Source of the DNA: Apodospora peruviana
Taxonomy: Eukaryota; Ascomycota; Sordariomycetes; Sordariales; Lasiosphaeriaceae
Direction of reading: 5' to 3'
Assembly (NCBI GenBank): GCA_033439685.1
Contig: JAUEDM010000003.1
Coordinates: 3,874,001 to 3,938,000 of the forward strand
DNA: 64,000 nucleotides
Each line of letters starts with the position of its first letter. Positions within the stretch are counted from its first letter, which is position 1. The notes under the pieces are model-generated. The model searched no databases. It was not told where the DNA came from and saw only the letters and a list, made by a program, of their open reading frames with translations. Shown piece after piece: positions 49,808 through 60,089 of the stretch. A program made the position numbers and the translations under genes.

Positions 49808-50204
49808 CTTGTCGGCCTTGTGTCTAACAGTTACTTGCATACCTTACCTACAGCTATCCCAAAGCCCAAAGCCTTCCCAGGGTGGCCTTGGGTCCTTTTG
49901 ATGTCTCTCCCCTGCCATGGACCCACGATGCTAACACTAGCCTTACAACTAGTTTCCTGACCAAACTGCTAGGGGGCAAGAACACGGAAAAATATGGCCA
50001 ATCAAAGCTCGCGCCTTGGCTTATCGTCCGCGGAAGAACAAGGTCTCCATCAGATCTACCAGACCAGGGGTCCAGCGAGGGGGTGCGTCCAGGGAATCCG
50101 AAGAGCTCAACACTTACGGGTGTATGCTGCCAATCACTCATTCTGGCGCTGACGATAACGTGTGAATGTGTTGGCGAACGACACTGGATTGACAGGGACT
50201 GATC
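49808..50204. promoter_or_regulatory. divergent promoter, amine oxidase / Zn2Cys6 regulator
   Basis: This 397-bp region separates two start codons. It holds a CCAAT box (GGCCAATCAAAG at about 49996) and the palindrome TCCGCGGA at 50027-50034. The palindrome is an everted CCG/CGG pair of the kind bound by Zn2Cys6 dimers and is related to the sites in the other cluster promoters. Confidence 0.5.
50027..50034. promoter_or_regulatory. candidate Zn2Cys6 site TCCGCGGA
   Basis: A perfect 8-bp palindrome, flanked on the right by A (TCCGCGGAA). It differs from the TTCCGACGGAA sites elsewhere in the cluster by lacking the central base. Binding is inferred only. Confidence 0.35.
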
Positions 50205-53020
50205 ATGTCTGAGGTCAATTCTGCCATCCACGGACCGTACCGGAGAAAGGTCACTCTGGCCTGCGGTTCCTGTCGCAAACGAAGAGTGAAATGCAGCGGT
50301 AGTCAACCATGCGCCCTGTGCTCCGCGAATGGGAGGCGCTGCGAATTCGACAGCAAAAACAGAGCCCGGCGCGGCCCCAGACCTCGACACGCCGTCTCCC
50401 AAGCCCAAAGGATTATCCATCCCCTCGCGCCTCGGATCAGGTCGACGGCCGATGTTGATGCAGCAGTCGACCCGGTATGGCGTCCGCTAGAAGAAGAGCG
50501 AGAAAATGAGATGCATATGCAGATGGCCGAGGAGGGTGAGAGAGCTGCTAGCGAGGACTACGGCGACGACGACGATGACGGAGGTGCCGGCGCAGGTGCC
50601 GACGATGACGCTGACGACGGCGATGATGGTATCGATTACGATGACGACGATGATGCCGATTTGGTCGATGGAGACGATGGCGTGCCACTAGATCCATCGG
50701 TGTGGCGGCCCGGCTTGCAGGAGCTGCTCTACCGTAAAAACTCCATTTCGAAGTTGCTGCCCATGTTGGACACAGATCTCGTCTGTCATCTCATCCACGT
50801 TTTTTGCATGCGTGCAGCTGCACAGCTCAGATTGTTGTTACCACCAACCCAAATACACCACCATCTATCACACGGCACCATGTCCCGGGCCTTGGTGCTT
50901 GCCATGTGTGCTTCCGGCATGCGATTTAGCGTGCACAAAGCCGCGAAAGGGCCGCAGGCTCGAGCCCTTACTGCGGCCATGCAACAAGAGGCTCGAAGGC
51001 GCCTTCGCGCTTCCCGTGTGACCTGGCGACAGCTCGACAATGTCAAGACCCTGTGTGTCCTTGTCGACTACGAAGCTAGTAGGGCTCACGGACGGCAAGC
51101 ATGGATCAACATTGGTATGTGTATCTCTTTTGCTTCCCAGAGATGTCGAATACTCAATACTGACAAATCCCCAACATAAAGCGATGGGTCGAAGCCAAGT
51201 GCAGCTGGCCAGAGCCAATGATGAGCTCGACGCCGAGCAGACACGGATCCTAGAGGTCGCCGAGCGCTATCTCAGCATCGCACAGGCATCCCACTCCGTC
51301 GGCCACCGCCACCTCCAACCATCATGTGGTGGTAGTGGATCCAAACCAAACAAGAGACCGAGGCTAGAATGCGCGCTGTGTCCCGAGAACTGCCCACATC
51401 TGATAGAACTGCTCGAGATCTTTGCCTCGGTCCATCGACTGTGCTCCTCAACGCCCTTGCGGGAGCAGAAGCCGCCGCCATGGGCTGCCGATTCCGAGTT
51501 TCGAGCCTTGCAGGACGAGCTCGAAGAGTATCTCCTCCGTCACCCCGCCACCTTTCGCTTCGGCGCCAACTCTCCTCCCGCATCAACAAACTGCACCACC
51601 GGCGACTCGAAACGGAGGAGGCGGCGCGGCGATTTGGATGCGTCCATATCGTCCATGGTCTGGCACTGCTGTGCCATCGTCCTCAACCGGACCTTTCTTC
51701 CCATTCCGGAACGACGACGACCGCCAGGAGAGGGAACAACAACCACAACAACAACCACAACAACCACAACAACCACAACAACAACAACAACAACAACACT
51801 CCACCGTCTTGTCGAGTTCCCTGATGCGCCCCAGCTGTTCCTGAGAGAGAGGATCCACCGATGCGAGTCGAGTGCTGACGCGATATGTAGCATCTCACGG
51901 GACGTTGTCGAGAATGGGGGATTCTACTCTGTAGGTCATCCGCTTGCTCGTTCTCCAAGAAGTTTGAGTTTCCTCTACTGACAAGAAGTGCACGCACTAA
52001 CAGCACGCCGTGCTTGTCGCATTTGCCTGCACACAAAGCGCGCTGGTGTCTATAAACCGGTTGCACAGGTCATCATCGAAGCCGTACGATGATCGGATTG
52101 TCGAGAATCTGAAGCTTGCCTTTGTCGTGCTCCGGGCTGTCCAGACTTTCTACGAACCAGCCAAGGGCTGGGTGAGTTTTCTGTCTCGCTTTGAAACGGC
52201 AGTATTTTCGGGACTGACACCGACCAAACCCTGGTGGGACACACAGATGGACATGCTACTTCGTGCTCACGATACCAATAATACCACTAGCACCCGTCTT
52301 AGACCCCTGGATGATGTTGGATCATCCTTTAACAGCTATTTTGATCGCTTTCTCGATATCGAGGAGCCAGCCTTCATGCCTCTTGATCCCAAAGACAAGG
52401 ACAGCGATTCTGGATCGGAAGAGGATGATGATGGGAACGTGGAGGATGAGTCGAACCGCCGGGAAATAACTGCGCCCAGTGATGGTAGGGGTCAGGAGAA
52501 TGGACAAGAAGACAAAGGCGCCGTCGTTTCTGCGGACGCACCAGCACCACCGGTATGGCTCAAAAACTATGCAGATTACCTGGTCGGAGACATCGACGAC
52601 AACACAGACGACATGAACGAAAACGCGGCGCAGGATTCGGCCACGAGAAATAACACCCATGAGGTCCAGCAGGAAATATCAGTGCCAGTGGCCGCCACAC
52701 ACAAAGAAAGACAGCAGGGGTTCAGCTTCATAACACCGCATCAGGTCCGGGTAGAATCTCCCATTCAGATTGCCGGGGCAATTCTCACGTCCATGTCGAC
52801 GGGCGGCCGGACATCCAATTTGGGGTTTCAGACCGCTCAGCAACGGGACCAACAACAGATGGAGGAAAGCAGCATGAACGATATGTTCTCGGAGCTTTTT
52901 GGCGGGCAAATGCCCACTTTTGAGATGGCTCCAGGCGGTACTCCTAGCAGCATATTCCAAAGGTTCGGGGTAGCTGTTGGTGAAGAAGAAAACATGTGGT
53001 CTGATATGTACTACATGTGA
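50205..53020 (+). CDS. Zn2Cys6 transcription factor, candidate cluster regulator
   Basis: Exons 50205-51114, 51182-51930 and 52004-53020 give 891 aa. Intron 1 is 67 nt (GTATGT...TACTGAC...ATAAAG) and intron 2 is 73 nt (GTAGGT...CACTAACAG); both joins keep the frame. The zinc cluster has Cys at residues 20, 23, 30, 36, 39 and 46 (CGSC, KRRVKC, PCALC, RRC). A Gly/Asp-rich acidic stretch spans about 105-155. The fungal middle homology region begins near LLYRKNSISKLLPMLD and continues through the splice (AWINIAMGRSQVQLA), the usual arrangement for this class. A poly-Thr run of about 20 residues, encoded by an ACA/CAA repeat at about 51737-51800, lies just before HRLVEFPDAP. Its position divergent from the amine oxidase and inside a catabolic block suggests it controls the pathway; this is inferred. 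Confidence 0.9.
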
Positions 53021-53040
53021 AGTACCTAAAGCACGCTGTT

Positions 53041-53149
53041 TTTTTTGTTTTTTTTTAATTTCTTTTAATTTTCTTTTAATTTTTTTTTTTAATTTTTTTT
53101 TTAATTTTTTTTTTAATTTTTTTTTTAATTTTTTTTTTAATTTTTTTTA
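53041..53149. repeat. A/T repeat, unit about 12 bp (TTTTTTTTTTAA)
   Basis: Eight or so units of a T-tract followed by AA, becoming regular after 53070, between the convergent Zn2Cys6 and HET genes. Probably a slippage product. It may also serve as 3'-end signals for both transcripts. Confidence 0.9.
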
Positions 53150-53198
53150 TTAGTACATCACATCGATCTGTTCTTCCTCGTCCTTTTCCACATCTGGA

Positions 53199-55946
53199 CT
53201 ATGCAAACAGTAACGACTGCTCGGTGAGGCTTTTGCGTCGCAGTTCACCATTCGTGATGCCCTGGACATAGCAGCTCCCAATGAACCGGTTACATGTAGG
53301 CCCACCATCTGCTGTTCCTCGGACATATCTTCCGCCGCCAACAGGTCGCACGACGAACGGGGTTGGGGCACCAGAGATGAGGCAGACCCAATCATGTGGC
53401 AAAGTGGTGGCAGGAACCAAGCCCACATACCCATTTCGTGTGAGACACAGTTTTCGACCGCTCGCATTCGCACCAACTGCCATCAGAAGCGCCTGCTGTC
53501 CTTGTACGAGTCCTTCAACCCACCTCCTGCCCTCTTCGCCAGCAGGTACCAGATTAGGGTTGGCCAGAGCTGACTGTGTGTCTCGGAAAATCTGATGCGC
53601 CTTCTCAATGTCACGATCTTGGGCAGGTGGCATCATGTCGTCACCCATCTTATCGGTGAAGATGGTTCGCCAGTAAAGCATCTCTGCTCTCTGATGATTG
53701 TATGCAGATCGACGGACCGCCCGCCTGCATAGCTCGATTCCGGCTTCAGCAAACTTCTCAAAATCCCGCCACGCTTTTTGTGGTCTGATCGTCTTGAGAC
53801 TGCGGCCATAACCCCGGTTTTGCGTAGGATACGTCTCCCCGAGCTCCAAGATTTCGTCAAAAACGACGCCGCGCATCAACAGCCTGCTTCCCGCTTGCAA
53901 TCGTACGTCCACTCTCAGGTGAGAAGCCGCGCTTCTGTCCTTCCCATCGAAACATTGCCTCTCCACACCCTTGGAAATCCAGTCCGGACACCAAGAAGGG
54001 AGACCCATCTCTTCGAACCGAATATTGTTCCGCTTACGTGTAGTCCGCCGCAATGATGAAGGAATACCTATCATTTCGAGAAGGCCCTGCTCTGGGCTGG
54101 GGCAGGGTTCACCGGCGAGGTGCAGGCTGCTGAGGTTGCGGTTCGTCACAAACTCGTGCACCGCCACCTTTTTGAACAGCTCATGAGCAGCATCTTTCTT
54201 CCAGGCGCTTAGGGCCATTCGCGTGGGCCCATCTGCGAAGCCGAGCAGCCCAATGACGCGGTCATTAATCTCGGTTGCGTCAAACGCTCGTGCCCCATTG
54301 AGTGCGGTGCTCAGGTCGGTGCCACGCCGAACATCTTGTCGCTTTTGCCGAAGGGTATTCATGGTCCCGGTGTTGACAATGTTCAAGTACAGGCCTGGGC
54401 GCATCCCAGCACCGATGGGCCCGGCCCGCGGCGCATCTCGAAGACACGGTTCGACGTCCGGTCGCAAGAAGAGGCGACTGAAGTCAGCAAAGACATCCCA
54501 ACGGAGCTCCTCGTCGTCGTAGCCGTGCCGGAGAACGAGCTCCTTAGCTAGCGCCACCTCCTGCACAATCCACACGCGAGAGAACCAGTCTTGGCTGAGC
54601 AGCGAGCGCACCGAGTGCCATCTGGGATGATACTCGCCGTTGGCGTACCAGTCAATAAAGTGCTCCCGAAACAGGTCAGTCCCCGGGCCGGCTCTCCGCG
54701 AAACATCGAGCATCCGAACGGCGTAACTCAAGGCTCCTCGAGATGATGGCGACTCCCCCATCCAGCCGACAACCCGGTCAGCTCCCCGATAGATGTCCGT
54801 CATGAGGTCGATCTGCCAAATCTTCTCAAGGTCGTTTATCTGGTCGATGCATATTGAATCAATCCAAATCCGCCGGGCTTTATGTCCGGGTGGCGGTTGA
54901 AGATTTCGAAGGATGCGATAGACGCTCGCCGACACTGTCACCCGCTGGTTGTCGCCGATCTGGATTCGGGTAGGCCCTTGTGGATTCCAGCGATGAGAGA
55001 TGGCTTCAAAATGCGGGTTTGCTTCCAAAGATTGGGTGACTATATTGCACCTTATGTTGCCAACTCTTTGTCCCTGGGGTTGGATCTCCAAAAGTCGGAT
55101 CTCGCGATTTTCTTGGGACAAAGAAGGATACTTGAGGGGTTGCAGCCCGAGGGTCCAGAAACAAGAAGCTGCTCGGTGTATAAGCAAGACAGCTTCTTGG
55201 CGCATCCCCAACGCTACCATGTGGAGATTCCGGGAGAAGCGCGGTAGGTGGTATGTTCGGATGCTGCGGATGAACGAGGGTAGGGCGCTCAGCCAACGGG
55301 GAACCAACACCCCTAGCAGGCAGATCGCGATGGGGGCAGCAAACGGTGTCCAACTCGGGTTGGCAAAGTTCGCAAGATCCGAGAATCTTGGTCGAAGCCA
55401 ACGGATGCCGATATTCTCGAAACCCGAATGAGATGCCGCAGAGACCAGCATGCTTAAAAGTGATTGGCATGCCGGCACAATCCAGGGCACAGAGGCCATG
55501 AGCATAGCCGCGATGACATCCCGCAGGATCAGAGACGGAGAGTCGCGCAGTCCCGGCCCTTCCCAAAGGTGGTGGTATATTCGCGGAACGATCGTACCCG
55601 TCAGACCAGCGGTAGCAAAGGCCAGATTCAGCCCTCCAGGCCGTTCAAGATATGGATACACGCAGTATACCGAACCGATCAAGATCGGGTCCAGGAGCTT
55701 CCCTCGTTCGGGATCAAAAAACCGCAAGAACACGCATCCTGCTAGGTATGTGGCTAGTACTCGCCCTTTCCCTGTTGGTCCGAGAATGAAATGCGCAGCT
55801 GTGATATCAAGCAGGTAATATAAGGTCGAGAACCAAAAAATCGACCAAAGCGCCTGTCCAAGAGTCAAGTCCAACGGAATCAGAGTCATCGGTCTTGTCC
55901 CTATGATGTCCTGCATTTGACGTCTTGAAAGTCGCGGAGTCGCCAT
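53199..55946 (-). CDS. HET-domain protein with N-terminal membrane segments
   Basis: Single exon, 915 aa, complete. The first 290 residues contain several hydrophobic helices (LGQALWSIFWFSTLYYLLDI, DVIAAMLMASVPWIVPAC, PIAICLLGVLVPRWL), so a membrane anchor is likely. The HET domain follows at about 320-480: HFEAISHRWNPQG, RRIWIDSICIDQ, MTDIYRGADRVVGWMGE and DWFSRVWIVQEVALA, all standard blocks. The C-terminus has RNGYVGLVPATTLPHDWVC and GGRYVRGTADGG, the usual HET-protein tail. HET proteins trigger incompatibility or cell death. A membrane-anchored form inside a catabolic cluster is unusual; it may simply be an insertion between pathway genes. Family firm. Confidence 0.92.
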   Translation of the reverse strand: MATPRLSRRQMQDIIGTRPMTLIPLDLTLGQALWSIFWFSTLYYLLDITAAHFILGPTGKGRVLATYLAGCVFLRFFDPERGKLLDPILIGSVYCVYPYLERPGGLNLAFATAGLTGTIVPRIYHHLWEGPGLRDSPSLILRDVIAAMLMASVPWIVPACQSLLSMLVSAASHSGFENIGIRWLRPRFSDLANFANPSWTPFAAPIAICLLGVLVPRWLSALPSFIRSIRTYHLPRFSRNLHMVALGMRQEAVLLIHRAASCFWTLGLQPLKYPSLSQENREIRLLEIQPQGQRVGNIRCNIVTQSLEANPHFEAISHRWNPQGPTRIQIGDNQRVTVSASVYRILRNLQPPPGHKARRIWIDSICIDQINDLEKIWQIDLMTDIYRGADRVVGWMGESPSSRGALSYAVRMLDVSRRAGPGTDLFREHFIDWYANGEYHPRWHSVRSLLSQDWFSRVWIVQEVALAKELVLRHGYDDEELRWDVFADFSRLFLRPDVEPCLRDAPRAGPIGAGMRPGLYLNIVNTGTMNTLRQKRQDVRRGTDLSTALNGARAFDATEINDRVIGLLGFADGPTRMALSAWKKDAAHELFKKVAVHEFVTNRNLSSLHLAGEPCPSPEQGLLEMIGIPSSLRRTTRKRNNIRFEEMGLPSWCPDWISKGVERQCFDGKDRSAASHLRVDVRLQAGSRLLMRGVVFDEILELGETYPTQNRGYGRSLKTIRPQKAWRDFEKFAEAGIELCRRAVRRSAYNHQRAEMLYWRTIFTDKMGDDMMPPAQDRDIEKAHQIFRDTQSALANPNLVPAGEEGRRWVEGLVQGQQALLMAVGANASGRKLCLTRNGYVGLVPATTLPHDWVCLISGAPTPFVVRPVGGGRYVRGTADGGPTCNRFIGSCYVQGITNGELRRKSLTEQSLLFA

Positions 55947-56648
55947 TGTCTAACGTTGAAGGTCGATCTTGGGGCATTGCACCGAAGGACGAGTGTTGAA
56001 CAGCCAAGAGATTGAAGAGAGCTGAAGTACTCGCATGTCGGGTGCACTTTGACCAAGACGAACCAGCTGAACGCGACCCCCTGTTACCCCTTTTCTGAAT
56101 TACCGCCGAACATCCCATAAAAAGAGATGTGATCATGCAAGCCCCCTCCTCATTCCCCCCCCCCCCCCCCAAAAAAAAAAAGACCTTCAACCAGTGCTCG
56201 TGCGGCACCCAACCGTGTATGGAAACGGATACGATAACCAAATTTTACGACGATAGTCGGTACGGAAGGGTGGTGGGTGCGTAGGAGATGGGAACGTGGT
56301 TTGCTACCGCGTCGTGAGAGCTGAAGATAGTGGCGTTCTTTGGGAGCCGAATCCAGAATGGTCTAGACCACCACTCAAATTTGGTGGTGTGGCAGAACCC
56401 TGGACCGCTAACTCTCTCCCCGCTGCCCAGAGCCTCGTCTGTCCCAGACAGACCGGTGATCAGTCCCCTTCAGCCTTTCAATGTTTTATCTAAGGTAGTC
56501 AGGAGTAACCGGCACCACAAGTTACCATGAGCATGGGCACTAAGTCTTCCATCTTAAGGTGGCAACAATAGAGATACTACTTGACAACTCCACCAGCATG
56601 ATTACAGACAACAGCAAGACACACTTCCTCCTCCGAACTTAGGATCCA
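55947..56648. other. spacer, HET promoter and HGD 3' side
   Basis: This region carries the promoter of the minus-strand HET gene and the 3' flank of the homogentisate dioxygenase gene. A C16-A11 homopolymer pair lies at about 56155-56181. No gene is seen. Confidence 0.45.
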
Positions 56649-57938
56649 TCACTCCGGCCTCTTAAAATGCCTCTTCAACGGCACCCAAGACTCAGCATTA
56701 TACTTGGGCTGCACTTTCCGGCACAGCTCCAGCGCCCAGTCCGTAACACCAATCATGAGCGGACTCTCAAACATGAAGGCCATGCTGCCCTCGCCAACCT
56801 TGACCGGCTTCAAATCGGCCGCACTCGCCTTCTCATGAGCATCCGCATCCGGTCCGTGGGCGCTCATGACATTGTGCAGACTCGCACCAGCCGCGCGGAA
56901 CCCGCCCCCCGTCTTGGCATCATACTCGCCCATCACCAGACCCATGAACTCGCTCATCGTATTCCGATGGTACCAAGGCGGGCGGAACGTGTCCTCCTGC
57001 ACCAGCCACCGTGGAGGAAAAATCACAAAGTCGGCCGTCGGGTTCGTCAGCACCGTGAAGATGCTCGGGTCCGGGTGGTCGAAGCTCGTGCTGCCGATGG
57101 TATTGAACCGCCCCAGGTCGTACTTGTACGGATAGTACAGCCCGTGCCAGCCGACCACGTCGAAGGGCGTGTGGCTCTGCGTCGCCGAAAACATCTGGTT
57201 GTCGTACTTGTTGAAGACGGTCCAGCTTCCGGGCGCGTACTCGGCGTCGTCGAAACATGCCACGGGTGCTTGGAAGTCGCGCGCGTTGGCCAGTCCGTTG
57301 GAGCCGATCGGGCCGAGCTCGGGTAGCTTGAAGTGGCCGGCGTGGAGCTCGAGGATGTAGCCGCGTGACGGGCCAGACGGCAGGTCGACGCGGTACTTGA
57401 TCCCGCGTGGCAGGACGGCGATCTCGTTTGGTCTCACCAAAAGGTGGCCGAGCTCGGTCTGGATGTCGAGCACGCCGTGCTGCACCACGACCAGCATGTC
57501 GCCATCCGAGGAGTGGAAGGCTTGCTGCGGCGGCATCGAGGCGCCGGCGGCGTAGATGAAGATGCCGAGGCCGGTTTTTGTGGCTGGGCTGCCGACGCCG
57601 CCTAGCTGCTTCAGGGAGTGCACCCAGTCGGCCTTGTCGTCGAGGTCGAAGGGGTCCCAGCGCAGCTGCCGCGGGATCTGGTGCAGCGTCTTGGGGGTCT
57701 CGTAGCTCGTGTCGAGCTCAAAGGGCAGGTGAGCCGCCGACGGGAGGATGCGGTAGACCCATGTCTGGAGGTTCTCGCTTCGCGGCGCGGTGAACGAGGT
57801 TCCCGAGAGCTTCTCGGCGTAGAGGCCGTGGTTGGGTCTCTGCGGTGAGTTTGCGCCGATGGGCAGTGTGTCGGGAATGGCTTCACTTCTGTTTATTGCG
57901 GAGAGAATTATCAGTCGAGCTGTGCTTCGTGAGGAAGG

Positions 57939-57986
<48 letters not shown>

Positions 57987-58059
57987 CTCACTCGTGGTAC
58001 GACCCGAAGCCGTTCAGGTACTGATACTTGTCGGGGAAAGAGAAATTGGTGACGGGCAT
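56649..58059 (-). CDS. hmgA: homogentisate 1,2-dioxygenase
   Basis: Exon 1 (58059-57992) encodes MPVTNFSFPDKYQYLNGFGSYH and part of a Glu codon; exon 2 is 57888-56649; total 435 aa. The intron 57889-57991 (GTGAGC...AATAAACAG) contains a 43-base homopolymer. NGFGSYHESEAIPD is the canonical N-terminus. The iron ligands are visible as YHRNTMSEFMG (His about 330, Glu about 336) and SAHGPD (His about 367). The length fits the family (about 440). The enzyme opens the homogentisate ring with oxygen to give maleylacetoacetate, in phenylalanine, tyrosine and phenylacetate breakdown. It is divergent from fumarylacetoacetase, sharing a 492-bp promoter. Very secure. Confidence 0.97.
57939..57981. repeat. 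A43 homopolymer within the HGD intron
   Basis: A 43-base A run on the plus strand, read as a T run in the sense strand of the homogentisate dioxygenase intron, starting a few bases after the donor. It occupies about 40% of the intron. Confidence 0.95.
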
Positions 58060-58551
58060 GTTGGGCGGGCGAATCGGTGGTTGACAGCAAAGATGGATCA
58101 ACGGAGCGATCTACACCGAATACAAAGGTTCACCGTAGCAAACGGGAGCTTATGGGGGAGATAATACTAAATAACAACAAACTGCACATGACTTTCAGGA
58201 GCCGTCATCAGTCCACTAGTGTGTTCGTAGCCTACCCCAAGACTGACTCGGAACTATTCCGATTTCCGACGGAACGACCGACCCTCTCTTGATATTCCGT
58301 CCCTGCATGCCGTTCAAAAGCAAGGAGAAGTGGAGAAGCCGGGGATTAACACCCTATTGGTCCGGTTATCATCCACCTTGGTGCTCCTCATCCATCCTCC
58401 TCATCCCTTCCCCAACGTACAACACACTGACGTTACATAAGAGGTAAGATCGTGATGCTTTGGTCATTCCTTGTATGAAGTGCACAGACAAAGAACCTTG
58501 ACGGACAAGCAACAGGAAAAAAACAAAGAATCCAAACAGCACTATTCCATC
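58060..58551. promoter_or_regulatory. divergent promoter, HGD / FAH
   Basis: The 492 bp between the two start codons. It includes the near-palindrome TTCCGACGGAA at 58264-58274, preceded by CTCGGAACTATTCCGA, so several TCGGAA/TTCCGA half-sites are grouped within about 30 bp. One regulator could co-ordinate both genes from here. Confidence 0.55.
58264..58274. promoter_or_regulatory. shared near-palindrome TTCCGACGGAA, site 1
   Basis: Everted CCG-A-CGG flanked by TT/AA, symmetric except for the central base. An identical 11-mer lies in the CYP504 promoter. The form suits a Zn2Cys6 dimer. Confidence 0.55.
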
Positions 58552-59859
58552 ATGGGTCGCAGGTCTTGGCTGCCCATTGCGACGAGCTCACCGTTCTCGC
58601 TAGCAAACATACCCTTCGGCATCATCTCGTCGACCACCTCGCCCGTCCACCGGCCCGCCACGGTGGTCGGCGCCCACGTGCTCGACCTCAAGGTATTCGC
58701 CGAAAGAAACGGCTTTTCCGGTCTCGAGGCCATCCACCCGCACCTGGACGTCTTCTCGGCCGCCACGCTCAACCGGTTCGCGCAGCTCGGCCGGCCCCTG
58801 CACGGCAAAGTCCGGACATACCTGCAGAGCGTGCTGGCCGACGACACCCCCTTGCCCCAAATCCTCCGCGACAACCATGATCTCCGAGCCGCGGCCATCA
58901 TCCCCCTTGCGGACATCACCACGCACCTGCCCATGGAGATAGGTGACTACACCGACTTCTTCGCCGGCATCCACCACGCCTCGGCCGTCGGGTCCCTGTT
59001 CCGCGGCCCGGCGAACGCGCTGCAGCCCAACTACAAACATCTTCCGGTGGCCTACCACAGCCGCGCATCCTCGGTGGTTGTGTCTGGCACTCCGGTCAGG
59101 CGACCGTGGGGCCAGATCCTGCTGGACCCAACAGCCGAACCTAAAATCCCGACCCTGGCGCCGTGCCGGCGGCTCGACATCGAGCTCGAGCTCGGCGCCT
59201 TCATCGGCAAAGCCAACCCCCTCGGCCAGCCCGTGCCCGTCGCAGAGGCCGAGAAGGCGATCTTTGGTTATGTGCTCATGAACGACTGGTCGGCCCGCGA
59301 CCTTCAGACGTGGGAATACGTGCCTTTGGGCCCGTTCAACGCCAAAAACTTTGCTACGACCATCAGCCCATGGGTGGTTCTGCCCGACGCGCTAGAACCT
59401 TTTGCCACCGCAGGGATCGAGAATGATGTCGAGGTCTTGCCTTACTTGCGTGCGGAGAACAAGCAGTACGATATTCGACTAAAGGTTGATATGAAGACGG
59501 CCAAGTCCGGGGAAGAGGCGACGACGGTCACTGAAACGAGCGGCAAGAATTTGCTGTGGTCGTTTGCGCAGATGGTCGCGCACCATACTATTGGTGGCTG
59601 CAATATGCGCGCTGGCGATTTACTTGGTAGTGGGACGATCAGTGGGACTGATGACCGTTCACGCGGTAGTTTGTTGGAGCAGAACCAGGCTGGTAGGAAG
59701 ACTATTGGGTTGGCGGGCGGGGAGGAGAGGAAGTTTTTGGCTGATGGAGATACGGTTACCATCACGGGTGTGTGTGGGAGTGAAGAGGACGGCTTGGTTG
59801 GGTTTGGGGAGTGCTCTGGGCAGATTTTGGAGGCTGTTGAGACGCCGTTTTTTAGATGA
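58552..59859 (+). CDS. fahA: fumarylacetoacetase
   Basis: Intronless, 435 aa, starting MGRRSWLPIATSSPFSLANIPFG, the standard N-terminus. An upstream in-frame extension to 58471 has no ATG conserved in the family and was not used. Active-site blocks are visible: DYTDFFAGIHHA (metal-binding Asp), ALQPNYKHLPVAYHSRAS, RRLDIELELGAFIGK (metal-binding Glu pair), FGYVLMNDWSARDLQ (Asp) and GSGTISG near the end. The enzyme hydrolyses fumarylacetoacetate to fumarate and acetoacetate, the last step after homogentisate ring opening. It pairs with the divergent dioxygenase. Very secure. Confidence 0.97.
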   Translation: MGRRSWLPIATSSPFSLANIPFGIISSTTSPVHRPATVVGAHVLDLKVFAERNGFSGLEAIHPHLDVFSAATLNRFAQLGRPLHGKVRTYLQSVLADDTPLPQILRDNHDLRAAAIIPLADITTHLPMEIGDYTDFFAGIHHASAVGSLFRGPANALQPNYKHLPVAYHSRASSVVVSGTPVRRPWGQILLDPTAEPKIPTLAPCRRLDIELELGAFIGKANPLGQPVPVAEAEKAIFGYVLMNDWSARDLQTWEYVPLGPFNAKNFATTISPWVVLPDALEPFATAGIENDVEVLPYLRAENKQYDIRLKVDMKTAKSGEEATTVTETSGKNLLWSFAQMVAHHTIGGCNMRAGDLLGSGTISGTDDRSRGSLLEQNQAGRKTIGLAGGEERKFLADGDTVTITGVCGSEEDGLVGFGECSGQILEAVETPFFR

Positions 59860-60089
59860 TATCCCTTTGATAGAGAAATTTCCATGTACAGAATGGATTA
59901 CTTGGACGTTGTTAAATTATGACAGTTTTCCCTGAACCCTTCATGTGTGTGGTTGTAAAGCATGCGAGCAGCCACCCCCAAACTGTGAAAGTGGCTCAGA
60001 CATAACGAGATCGTTCAAAGTTCGAAACGACAAAAATTATTTACAGTACAAATTCCGTCAACTTCTTTCCACCGTCACAACAAATTCCC

